Part shown: piece after piece, positions 56,597 through 64,000 of the stretch
Position numbering within the stretch: position 1 is the stretch's first letter
Layout of the letters: every line of letters starts with the position of its first letter
Assembly: GCA_963816795.1 (NCBI GenBank)
Contig: CAWFLT010000014.1
Coordinates: 186,001-250,000 of the forward strand
Source: CAWFLT01 sp963816795
GTDB taxonomy: Bacteria > Acidobacteriota > Vicinamibacteria > Vicinamibacterales > SCN-69-37
DNA length: 64,000 nt
Reading direction: 5' to 3'
Program-made: the position numbers and the translations under genes
The notes under the pieces: model-generated
What the model was told of the DNA's origin: nothing
The model's database searches: none
What the model saw: only the letters and a program-made list of their open reading frames with translations

Positions 56597-58099
56597 TCAA
56601 TTCTTCGGACAGAGAAACATGCCGCCGGCAGGTTCGCCGCCAGGGCACGGCGCGTCCTGCAGCCGTCGGAGCCGCTCGCCTTCCTGGGCTGCGAGCGACT
56701 GATACTCCGCGATCCGCGCGACGTCGGACGAGGCCAGCTTGACCCGTTCGCGAGTGAGGAACGTGATCTTGTAGGCGCGCCAGTACGTGGCCTCGGCGAT
56801 CCGGACACCGCGAGCCTCCAGGGCATCGGCGATTTGCCTTGGCGGATTCGGTTGATGCCCTGACAGCCATGGCGCGAGGTAGCGCCAGTTGTCCACGCCC
56901 GACGAGACCGCCCACACCGTGACACACGCGAGCGCGAGGTGCCGCAAATGCCGGCGAGGCTCGACCGTGAGCCAGAGCGCCGTCAGCCCGATCGGAATGA
57001 ACACCGCCAGCAGGAAGTAGCGGTGCACGACGGAGTCCACCGGGCGGGTCGCGATGTACACCCCAGCGCCCACGACGCCGATGCCGATCATGTAGAGAGC
57101 GAACGACGAGTCTCGATGTCGCGCGAGATCATCGTGGCGCGGAATCGCTCTTAGGAACAGAACTCGAACGCAGGCGACGACTGCGGCCAGACCGAGCAGC
57201 CACGCGATCCAGCGATGTCCCCACGGTCCGACCGGGCTTGGCGTGCCTCTGCCGCCAAGCAGCTCTGGCAGCCGCTCCGTCACGAACGCCCACGCGCGCC
57301 GGGGCATCTCCGCTGGTTGCAGCGTCAGCCGATGGCGCAGGCTGTCGATCTGCGTGCTGTCGGACCACACCACTTGCTGGCCGCGGGTCCCTGGTCCCAA
57401 CGGATCCGCGAACGCCCGAAGCTGATGAACACCAGCAGTGACGCCGACGAACGTCACGGCGACGATCAGCCATCGCTTCCAGGTGGCGGGTTGCAACACC
57501 GCGCGAGTCCAGATCTGCCCGGCGAGGAGCACGGGCACGACCGCCAGCGTGAATTCGCGCACCAGAAAGCCGATCGCGAGCACGACGCCGAGCCAGATCG
57601 GTCGAGCTCGCAGCGGCCAGGCGATCAGCACGAAGAGCAGCGGCAGAAGGTTGCCGCCGCCGGCCCCGACGAGATGCGATGACAGAAACGGCGGGGGAAA
57701 GCAGAAGAACATCGCGGCCGCCAGTCCGTATGCCGGCCGGAGGCCGCCCCACCGTTCGAGGCCGAGGATGATGAGCGCCGCGGTCGCCGCATTGGTCAGG
57801 ATGAGCGACGTGCGAAGTGCCGCGACGGTCGGCCCCGCAATCCAGAACACCGGCACCGCGAGCCAGGCTTCCACCGCCAGGAGGTACGGCTGCCCGTACA
57901 TGAAAAGAGGAAAGGCGCGCCCCTCGCTCAGGTGCTTCGCCATCAGGCCGGTGATGGCCTGGTCGGAATCGAAGAAGGTCTGTTCGTACGCCGTGAAGAC
58001 GAAGCTGCGAGCGACGATGAGGATGAACGCGACGACGAGCGCCGCCCAGCGCTCCTGGCTCGGCGCCAGCGGAGCGCGCTCCTGGATCGAACGCGCCAT
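56597..58099 (-). CDS. GT39-like polytopic membrane protein
   Basis: Intact 500 residues with about ten hydrophobic helices. After the first helix comes FFDSDQAITGLMAKHLSEGR and FPLFMYGQPYLLAVEAWLAV, the acidic loop plus GQPY motif seen in a subset of GT39/GT-C-like proteins. A soluble C-terminal domain of about 80 residues (QIADALEARGVRIAEATYWR) ends PAGGMFLCPKN. It probably transfers a sugar from a polyprenyl carrier at the outer face of the inner membrane, but no substrate can be named. It is convergent with the nSTAND gene, so it bounds the presumed defence operon. Confidence 0.75.
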   Translation of the reverse strand: MARSIQERAPLAPSQERWAALVVAFILIVARSFVFTAYEQTFFDSDQAITGLMAKHLSEGRAFPLFMYGQPYLLAVEAWLAVPVFWIAGPTVAALRTSLILTNAATAALIILGLERWGGLRPAYGLAAAMFFCFPPPFLSSHLVGAGGGNLLPLLFVLIAWPLRARPIWLGVVLAIGFLVREFTLAVVPVLLAGQIWTRAVLQPATWKRWLIVAVTFVGVTAGVHQLRAFADPLGPGTRGQQVVWSDSTQIDSLRHRLTLQPAEMPRRAWAFVTERLPELLGGRGTPSPVGPWGHRWIAWLLGLAAVVACVRVLFLRAIPRHDDLARHRDSSFALYMIGIGVVGAGVYIATRPVDSVVHRYFLLAVFIPIGLTALWLTVEPRRHLRHLALACVTVWAVSSGVDNWRYLAPWLSGHQPNPPRQIADALEARGVRIAEATYWRAYKITFLTRERVKLASSDVARIAEYQSLAAQEGERLRRLQDAPCPGGEPAGGMFLCPKN

Positions 58100-58214
58100 G
58101 CTGGCCGGGATGCTATCACCGGGCGAGCGGACAGCGCGCCCGGCGCTCCGGGTCGACCCGAGTCTCGTGACGCGGGGCGAGTCACCGGAGCGCCATAGCG
58201 GTTTCCCTTGCGGT

Positions 58215-58263
58215 GTCTGCGCAGCAGTACGTAGGGCGGGCCGGGTTGGGGCCCGCCAACTGC
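58215..58263. repeat. 49-bp REP-like element, copy 1
   Basis: Identical at 48 of 49 positions to 59990-60038, same orientation. It contains the stem GGCGGGCC/GGCCCGCC. A second palindrome, GCGGATTG/CAATCCGC, follows directly. It lies at the 3' end of the gene 58288-58944. Confidence 0.9.
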
Positions 58264-58287
58264 GCGCGGATTGCAGCCCAATCCGCG

Positions 58288-58944
58288 CTACGCTGGTTTC
58301 CTCAAGTTCTTCTCGAGGAGCGATCCGGGTCGCGCACCGGCTTCCGCTTTGCGCCGATGGTCTTCCGAGAGTCGGCCCTCCTTCATCAGAGAGGCGGCGA
58401 ACTCCATCTCAGGATTGGGCCCGGCTTCGAGCGCCTTCAACAACATTGAGTACCCGTCGAGGCCGCGCGGCTCCTGACGAATCGCCCAGGTCGATCGCTC
58501 GGCACTCGACAGCATGTTCCAGTTGTAGATGTGGGTCGCTTGCCGATACGACTCGATGAGATACCCAGCGTCGAACAGCGCCAGCGGATTCTTCGCGCCC
58601 GGTGTCGTGGGCGTCGTCCGACCGACGACGGCGGCGAGCAGCTCCTCGGCGACGCGTCGATCCTGCGATGCATAGATGGTCGCGCGCCGCAGATTCTCCA
58701 TCCGCGCCAGGATCGGCGCTTCGGGCGACAGGAGCCGCAACGTGTCGGCCGTCAGACGTCGGACATCATACGAACGATCCAGCGTGTTCCAGCTGGGCCC
58801 GCTGCCCCACGGCAAGACGGCAGAAGATCCAGGATCGAACGGGTGACAGAGGAGCGGCGGGCCTGCCTCTGCAGCGCCTGGAAGAACGAGCAGGACGGCA
58901 GCAACAGGCAGCGAGCGAAGACAACGTTTCACAGCATTCAACAT
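58288..58944 (-). CDS. Secreted protein of unknown function
   Basis: 218 residues from the ATG at 58944. The N-terminus MLNAVKRCLRSLPVAAVLLV, with cleavage near AAEAGPP, is a signal peptide. The rest is mostly helical: SYDVRRLTADTLRLLSPEAP, NLRRATIYASQDRRVAEELL, NPLALFDAGYLIESYRQATH. I do not recognise a family. The Asp/Glu-Arg helix pairs resemble helical repeat proteins but there is no clear TPR consensus. Divergent from the winged-helix/TolB-like gene at 59104 and probably under its control, as such pairs often share an intergenic promoter. Confidence 0.7.
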   Translation of the reverse strand: MLNAVKRCLRSLPVAAVLLVLPGAAEAGPPLLCHPFDPGSSAVLPWGSGPSWNTLDRSYDVRRLTADTLRLLSPEAPILARMENLRRATIYASQDRRVAEELLAAVVGRTTPTTPGAKNPLALFDAGYLIESYRQATHIYNWNMLSSAERSTWAIRQEPRGLDGYSMLLKALEAGPNPEMEFAASLMKEGRLSEDHRRKAEAGARPGSLLEKNLRKPA

Positions 58945-59103
58945 GGTGTCGAACCTCCCTGCCTGCTGAGACGGAAGACAGCCGTCGCGGGTCGCGCGAA
59001 AAAGCCTGATGACACAGTCAGTTACGGACGTTGTAACGGTTAGTAACGCGCGAAGTCCCACCCGAGCGGGCGATCCGGCGCTCGACTGGTCCATACTGGC
59101 GGA

Positions 59104-59990
59104 GTGGAGCCCACCGCCGAGGAGGTTCGCCAGCAACTCGACCGGATCCTCGCCAGCGACCTCTTCGCCAACGCCGATCGGCTGAGCCGGTTCCTGCGCT
59201 ACGTCGTCGAGCGCACGCTCGCCGGCGAAGGCGACCAACTGAAAGAGTACGCGGTTGGAGTCGGCGTGTTCGACCGCGGAGAGCAGTACGACCCGCGCGT
59301 CGATTCGATCGTCCGCGTCGAAGCGAGCCGCCTCCGCACGAAGATCGACGAGTACTATCGGAGTACCAACGGCGCGGACGCGGTCGTCATTCGCTTGCCC
59401 AAGGGCACCTACACACCGGAATTCGAGGCTCGGCAGCGCTCGATCCACGACGCCGTCCCACACGTCCGCGTCACCGCCGGCGCGCCGGAACCGGCGCTGG
59501 ATTGCCGTCAGTCTCGCCGCAGTCGTCGTCCTCGTTGTCGTCGGCTTTCGCAACTGATCGTACCCGCAACAGACCCGCTGCTGGCTCGGTGCCGGCTGTC
59601 ACGCTTGCGGTGTTGCCGTTCGAGGTCTTCTCGACGGATCCGGATCTTCAACTTCTGGCAGCGCGAGTCACAGATGGCGTGACGACTGAAGTCGCGCGCC
59701 TTGGATCGGTCAGCGTCGTGTCGCACACCAGCGCGCTGCAGTTCGCGGGCGTCCGCCGGCCGATGCGAGAGATCGCGCAAACGCTCGGCGCCGAACTTCT
59801 GCTCGAGGGCAGCGTAGAGCTGAGTGGCGAACAGGTTCGCGTCGCCGCACGGCTGGTCGATGGCGTCCTCGATCGCAAGATCTGGGTCCACGACTTTGCG
59901 GGACGGCGTGGCGATCTACCAGCGCTTCAGCGTGAAATCGCTGCTGCCACTGCGACGGCTGCTGCGAACCGCCGGCAAGCGCGCTAGGAG
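59104..59990 (+). CDS. Winged-helix/TolB-like (adenylate-cyclase-associated type) regulator, truncated and frameshifted
   Basis: GTG start. Residues 1-110 (RQQLDRILASDLFANADRLS; FLRYVVERTLAGEGDQLKEY; VRVEASRLRTKIDEYY) form the DNA-binding-like domain widespread in acidobacterial regulators. A frame change near 59480 gives one membrane helix (WIAVSLAAVVVLVVVGF). Another near 59570 gives the FlgO/TolB-N-like domain (VTLAVLPFEVFSTDPDLQLL; LGAELLLEGSVELSGEQVRV). Full-length members usually continue with several hundred residues of TPRs; this one stops at the REP-like element at 59990, so it is short. It may sense a periplasmic signal and control the divergent gene. Confidence 0.65.
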
Positions 59991-60038
59991 TCTGCGCGGC
60001 AGTACGTAGGGCGGGCCGGGTTGGGGCCCGCCAACTGC
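59990..60038. repeat. 49-bp REP-like element, copy 2
   Basis: Direct repeat of 58215-58263 (one mismatch). It directly follows the truncated regulator gene and precedes the stop of the convergent CehA/McbA-like gene at 60045. Confidence 0.9.
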
Positions 60039-60044
60039 ACCCTG

Positions 60045-62318
60045 CTAATCGACCTCACTCTCCGCGAGAATCTGCCGGTATCGGCTCCGGGCATGCTCGT
60101 ACGCCGCGTCGGCCGCGGCGAGGTCCGTTCCGGTGAGGCGCTTCGACTTCTGCGACCAGCACTGATCGACGGCCTTCAAGCACCAGTCTGCGCTCCGGCG
60201 GGACGCACGAATCGGCCGCCCGCCGACGACGACGAACACCGGATTGGTGTGCGCTGACCCGAGGATACGAAGCGCGATCCAGCTGCTTCGCTCGACCGGA
60301 ACCTCGAACGCGACATCGCGCAGCGTGCCATCGGCAACGATTGACGTCGCTGACGCTGGCCGGCCGTTGACGATCACTTCGACCCGGACTTCCCTGGATC
60401 CGGGAATACGGGCGTACTCGGGCGACCAGACCGGTCTCGGAACGGGAGGCGAGCCTTCGCCGCCGCCGGGTGTGTCGGGCATCAGGCAGGCGACGCGAGC
60501 CGTCACGCGGACGTTGCCCGGACCCGGCAACTGCACCTCCCCGCTGCCGGTGCCGACTTTCACGGTGTTCACCGCGAAGTCCATCAGATGGCTGAAGCCA
60601 TCCGACACATACGATCGGCCGTCCTTCACGCCCTCGCACCACGCGTCGTAGGTCAGCGCCTGAGTGAGGTGCACGTACGACCGGCCGGCGCCGACGCGGC
60701 GATCGGTGATGCACGGAAAATCCGTCTCGCCGCTCACGCGTGTCCGGAAGCCGCAGTTGAGTGTGTGGTACCAGATATTCAACTCGGAGACGAACGGAGT
60801 GTCGGCCGCGGAGATGAAGTCCACGACGTCATGCGTGACGTCCATGATGTATTCGTTGGCGCCGATGCCGTCGAAGCTCGGCATCTCGTAGTTCGGCAGG
60901 TCGCGCGACTTCACGATCAGACCAAACCCGGAATGCGCGAAGCCGGTGACGGCGCCCTGAGCCTTCGCCCACTTGAGGATCGGCAGATCCCACTTGGGCC
61001 AGTCCTCGATCGTGCGCGCGTTGGGATAGTCCTGCTCACGAATGCGCAGCAGGACGAGATGGCCGCAGTAGCTCGATGGAAAGCCGGAGATCTCGAGGTC
61101 GTAGCGAAGCAACGTGGACGGCGTCGAGAGCTTGTGCTCCCTGGCTTCGAAGTATTGCCGCTGATGGTAGTAACTCGGCCCCCAGTTCAAGACGGAACCG
61201 ACACTCAGTGCTTCGCCGAGGACGTGCCGCATCATGTCTTCCGGACGCACGCCTTCGGTCGGACTCTCGTAGTGACTGCAGCCGGCTGCGTGGATGTGGT
61301 GGTCGCCTGAATACCAGCCGAGTGAAGGCGGGTCGATCCAGCGGCGGAGGCTGAAGTCGAGCGCGGCCGAGGCTGCCGCGATCGTCACGGGCCGTACTTC
61401 GGGAATGTATTCAGGCCCGCGGCCGCACGTGACCGTGAACTCGCCTGCCGGCAGACGGATCGTCTCCCCGTCCGCGCGGTAGATCTGATCCTGGAAGAAA
61501 AAGTCCGGCGCGAGCCGCTTCGATCGTGCGGGATAGACGTGTCCGAGCTTGTCACGAACGACGAACGAGGCCGTGCAGGGCCGCCCGTGCTCGTCCCGCA
61601 CACGCACTGGCACGTCGCGCGACGGCGCGATGTCGAACAGCACCGCCGTGCGGTTCCGGAATCCGATGTCCTGAGTCGCTGGTCCGACGAATGCGCCAAT
61701 CTGTGCTTCACGGCGGCCCCTGTCGCGGCTGTAGAGCAGCGCGATCCGATACTCGAGCTCGAGGCCAGAGAGCGGCGGCTCCATCGGCTTGCTTGTGTAC
61801 ATCTCCAGAGCGAGCCAACGGTCGGCAACGTCGGCCGCGCTGATCGATTGCGCCGGCGCCGGCGAACCCGTCGAACGGCGGACGATGGGAAGCGCCTGCG
61901 GACTCTCGACGCCGAGCGCGCTGGTCACGCCCGCTTCGTTCCGCACCTTGATCAAGTGAGCCCGCCAGCCGTGTTCGACGAGTTGCGCCGCGGCTGCCCC
62001 GCGCTCGACCGAAACGCGGCTTTCAGGATTGATCCGAACGGCGAGCAGACACCGCGCGTCAAGCACGCGCTGGATCTCGGCCACGGCGGCCGCCGCGTCT
62101 GTCAGACTCGCGGCGGCGTCGAGCCTGGCGCGGTCGGCGTCACTGAACGGCTCTCCCACATACGCCATCGCCTCGACGAGACGCCGCACAGCCGCCACGA
62201 GCGGTTGCCGCTCGATCTGACGGCCTCCGAGATCGAACGCCAGCACACCGCGGCTGAATGGGTGCGCGAGGACCGCGCATTGCAGCAACGTCGTGACTGC
62301 AGCCCGCCGTGTCGCCAT
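60045..62318 (-). CDS. CehA/McbA-family metallohydrolase-like protein
   Basis: Intact 757 residues. The N-terminal 330 residues are alpha/beta and beta-sandwich without named motifs (VTIAAASAALDFSLRRWID before the core). The core begins LGWYSGDHHIHAAGCSHYES, the PHP-like metal site (H-x-H) of CehA/McbA proteins, and later has AVTGFAHSGFGLIVKSRDLP and FVSELNIWYHTLNCGFRTRV, then SGETDFPCITDRRVGAGRSY. Members of this group include carbamate hydrolases such as CehA, but most are uncharacterised. The N-terminus MATRRAAVTTLLQCAVLAHP could be a weak signal anchor. The start is 21 bp from the stop of the upstream unknown gene, so the two may be an operon. Confidence 0.8.
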   Translation of the reverse strand: MATRRAAVTTLLQCAVLAHPFSRGVLAFDLGGRQIERQPLVAAVRRLVEAMAYVGEPFSDADRARLDAAASLTDAAAAVAEIQRVLDARCLLAVRINPESRVSVERGAAAAQLVEHGWRAHLIKVRNEAGVTSALGVESPQALPIVRRSTGSPAPAQSISAADVADRWLALEMYTSKPMEPPLSGLELEYRIALLYSRDRGRREAQIGAFVGPATQDIGFRNRTAVLFDIAPSRDVPVRVRDEHGRPCTASFVVRDKLGHVYPARSKRLAPDFFFQDQIYRADGETIRLPAGEFTVTCGRGPEYIPEVRPVTIAAASAALDFSLRRWIDPPSLGWYSGDHHIHAAGCSHYESPTEGVRPEDMMRHVLGEALSVGSVLNWGPSYYHQRQYFEAREHKLSTPSTLLRYDLEISGFPSSYCGHLVLLRIREQDYPNARTIEDWPKWDLPILKWAKAQGAVTGFAHSGFGLIVKSRDLPNYEMPSFDGIGANEYIMDVTHDVVDFISAADTPFVSELNIWYHTLNCGFRTRVSGETDFPCITDRRVGAGRSYVHLTQALTYDAWCEGVKDGRSYVSDGFSHLMDFAVNTVKVGTGSGEVQLPGPGNVRVTARVACLMPDTPGGGEGSPPVPRPVWSPEYARIPGSREVRVEVIVNGRPASATSIVADGTLRDVAFEVPVERSSWIALRILGSAHTNPVFVVVGGRPIRASRRSADWCLKAVDQCWSQKSKRLTGTDLAAADAAYEHARSRYRQILAESEVD

Positions 62319-62339
62319 GGTCGCCTCCGCTGGAGACGG

Positions 62340-63221
62340 CTACTTCAGCCTGCGGTATTCCGCAAACGCACTCTTCAGCAGCCCCGTCGTGTGCCGGAGC
62401 CAGTCGCGCCGGGTCTTCTTCCAGCTCTCCCAGCCGTCCGGAAAACGCTTTTCGACGAACATCCGCCGAACATCATCAAAAAACAGCGCCGGTTCGTCGT
62501 CGACTTCCTTCGTGCGTGGGCTGTTCGAGAGAAACGCGAACAGCAACCCGAACTCACCCGCGCCTCCCACGAGATTGTTTTCCCCCATGAGCTTGGTGAG
62601 CCTCTGCTCGAACTCGCGGTGTGCGAGGTCCCGATCGTCGTCGGATCCGAAGAGCGCCGGAAGAATGCCGCCGGCGCTCAGAAGAACATTCGCAAGATCG
62701 CCCAGCAGGAGCGTCGCGACCGCGGCTTCAAAGACCTTCGACTGTGGATCGCGATGCAGATTCTCCGCGATGAAGTGCCCCACATCCGAGCGCTTCAAGA
62801 AGCCCTCTTTGACACGGCTCGAGAGCCGTGCGAACTCCTGCTCGCTGAAGCGGCCGGAGCTCAACGCTGCCGGATCACCCTGCAGGATGCCGCTATGTCC
62901 TGGATGCGAGCCTGGGGAGCCCGGGAATTCCAGCGAAAAGAGATCGTTGGGAACGCGCTGGTCCAGCTGGTTCGTCGGACCACGCATGAAGGCGTGGTTT
63001 CCCTTCGCAAACAACGCGACGAAGTCGCCAAGGTCACCGCCGCCGGTGTTGCCAAGCCGTCGGACTTCCTCGATGCTCGCCAGCGGATTGTCAGGGTCGT
63101 TGCGGATCGGCAGCTTGCCGGTGGCGACCGCCGGGCCGACAAACGGACACGTCACCTTCTTGTCGACGATCTCGCTCAGGGCCGTGTCCCTGACGTCGGC
63201 GACCGTCGTCGGATCCTTCAT
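62340..63221 (-). CDS. Conserved-looking protein of unknown function
   Basis: Intact 293 residues, MKDPTTVADVRDTALSEIVD. A TCPFVGPAVATGKLPIRNDP segment near residue 23, a Gly-rich stretch (GNTGGGDLGDFVALFAKGN) and a helical second half (FEAAVATLLLGDLANVLLSA; REFEQRLTKLMGENNLVGG; EPALFFDDVRRMFVEKRFPD) are visible. The C-terminal WKKTRRDWLRHTTGLLKSAF is basic. The single Cys-Pro near the N-terminus recalls haem-thiolate peroxygenases but the remaining motifs of that family are absent, so I assign no function. Probably co-transcribed with the CehA/McbA-like gene. Confidence 0.65.
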   Translation of the reverse strand: MKDPTTVADVRDTALSEIVDKKVTCPFVGPAVATGKLPIRNDPDNPLASIEEVRRLGNTGGGDLGDFVALFAKGNHAFMRGPTNQLDQRVPNDLFSLEFPGSPGSHPGHSGILQGDPAALSSGRFSEQEFARLSSRVKEGFLKRSDVGHFIAENLHRDPQSKVFEAAVATLLLGDLANVLLSAGGILPALFGSDDDRDLAHREFEQRLTKLMGENNLVGGAGEFGLLFAFLSNSPRTKEVDDEPALFFDDVRRMFVEKRFPDGWESWKKTRRDWLRHTTGLLKSAFAEYRRLK

Positions 63222-63273
63222 GGCAGCCTCCTGGGCGGTTGCTTAGCAGCGGTTTCGACATTGTAGCCAAATG

Positions 63274-64000
63274 TCATCGGGGCGGTCGTCGCGGCCAGAC
63301 CGTCGGATTTCCGAAGTATTGATACGTGCTCCACGGATCGGCATCGCTCGTGGCGCGCGGATCCTGCGTGTCGCGCATCCAGGCATCGAGCATGGAACGT
63401 AACCGGGAGCGAGCCGACGCGTACATGGGCTCGTCAATGACGTTGACGAGCTGGTGCGGATCGACAGCGAGCGCGTAGAGCTCTTCGGCCGGTCGTTTCG
63501 CAAACGCCCGGGAGTAGAAAGGACCGATCGCCGGATCGTCGCGGTACGCGAGGACGAAATCCTTCGCCGGCCCGTGGTCGACGTCGCCGAACGGCCCGAC
63601 CGACGAGACCATCACTGGATCACCTGCCGGCCACCGGTCGGGAGCGAAGTTGCGAATGAAGAAATGCTCGCGCGTCCGGACGCCCCTGACCGGATAGCTG
63701 AGATTGCCTGCGCGCACGTAGGCGTGGCGCTCGCGTTCCACGAACACACGGTCGCGCCCGTCCTGTGCGCGCCCGTTCAGGAGGGGCCCCAGGCTCCGCC
63801 CTGTCATCTCGGCCGGCGCCGTCAGGCCGGCAGCTTCGAGCATGGTAGGCGCGAGATCGGTCAGCGAGACGAAGGCGTCGACCACTTCGCCGGGTCGTGC
63901 GTGGCCCGGCCAGCGAATGGCCAATGGCACGCGCGAGCCGCCGTCGTACACGGACGCCTTGTCGCGCGGGAATGGCCGGCCGTTGTCAGCCGTGACGATG
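63274..64000 (-). CDS. Sulfatase, C-terminal part (cut by window edge)
   Basis: Open from the window edge. IVTADNGRPFPRDKASVYDG and GSRVPLAIRWPGHARPGEVV are the C-terminal metal-site and substrate segment of type I sulfatases. FVSLTDLAPTMLEAAGLTAP and MTGRSLGPLLNG follow as expected. The end (ELYALAVDPHQLVNVIDEPM) carries the family's C-terminal subdomain. The N-terminal Cys/Ser that becomes formylglycine is outside the window. Substrate unknown; such enzymes in this group often act on sulfated glycans. Confidence 0.88.
   Translation of the reverse strand, partial: IVTADNGRPFPRDKASVYDGGSRVPLAIRWPGHARPGEVVDAFVSLTDLAPTMLEAAGLTAPAEMTGRSLGPLLNGRAQDGRDRVFVERERHAYVRAGNLSYPVRGVRTREHFFIRNFAPDRWPAGDPVMVSSVGPFGDVDHGPAKDFVLAYRDDPAIGPFYSRAFAKRPAEELYALAVDPHQLVNVIDEPMYASARSRLRSMLDAWMRDTQDPRATSDADPWSTYQYFGNPTVWPRRPPR

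Noticed and set aside
62340..63221. Haem-thiolate peroxygenase assignment
   Set aside because: Only a Cys-Pro segment is suggestive; the acid-base and metal motifs of that family are not visible.

Overview
The window is high-GC DNA (roughly two thirds G+C by eye) from a Gram-negative bacterium that makes a heptose/Kdo lipopolysaccharide. Soluble PQQ-type sugar dehydrogenases, a winged-helix/TolB-like regulator, a CehA/McbA-type protein, a sulfatase, a PEP-CTERM protein and many SWRLTAPLR-tailed glycosyltransferases and methyltransferases are a combination I associate with Acidobacteriota of the Vicinamibacterales type. That placement is inference; no rRNA gene is present. Many universally conserved genes (gapA, pgk, holB, pdxA, gmd and the whole LPS core operon) are broken by single-base frame changes while neighbours are intact. 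The densest stretch is 39.9-47.3 kb. I read this as mostly sequencing or assembly indels and give whole-gene spans that step over them.

Layout. 1-17.9 kb: surface-polysaccharide cluster on both strands, with a giant GT4-GT2-GT2 glycosyltransferase, coiled-coil methyltransferase, DUF2142 and GT39-like membrane proteins, two GT2-methyltransferase fusions, several GT2/GT4 enzymes and a WxcM/FdtD-like acetyltransferase-ketoisomerase. 17.9-27.6 kb: thiS and thiG, separated by about 8.7 kb holding a HEAT-repeat protein and three secreted proteins that share an unusual Cys-GGW repeat; two of these are PQQ-type sugar dehydrogenases. 27.6-36.3 kb: methyltransferase, smpB, nucleotide-sugar genes (DegT-type aminotransferase, rfbD, gmd), lhgO-like oxidase, pdxA and holB, then tRNA-Val and tRNA-Asp. 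36.9-45.0 kb: minus-strand lipid A/inner-core operon waaA-lpxK-lpxL-waaF-gmhB-hldA-hldC-waaC plus an ICMT-like methyltransferase. 45.1-48.6 kb: glycolytic run gapA-pgk-tpiA and secG, then tRNA-Leu.

48.8-56.6 kb looks accessory. It holds a GIY-YIG gene whose tail is interrupted by a complete ISAzo13-type element (TIRs and a TTA target duplication visible), a lone HTH antitoxin-like gene, a 1.1 kb gene-poor stretch, a PEP-CTERM protein, and a two-gene operon with its own promoter. That operon encodes a SIR2-like/TIR fusion protein and a membrane-anchored nSTAND1 NTPase, and is the best candidate in the window for an undescribed, probably defensive, system. 56.6-64 kb: a GT39-like membrane protein, a divergent gene pair bracketed by 49-bp repeats, a CehA/McbA-like protein, an unknown protein and the end of a sulfatase.

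The sequence also carries many non-coding palindromic elements: a 232-bp hairpin after thiS, a perfect 29-bp inverted repeat at the waaA/lpxK junction, CACGAAG-type inverted repeats, GC-rich 67-bp tandem repeats before thiG, and tRNA-associated palindromes.
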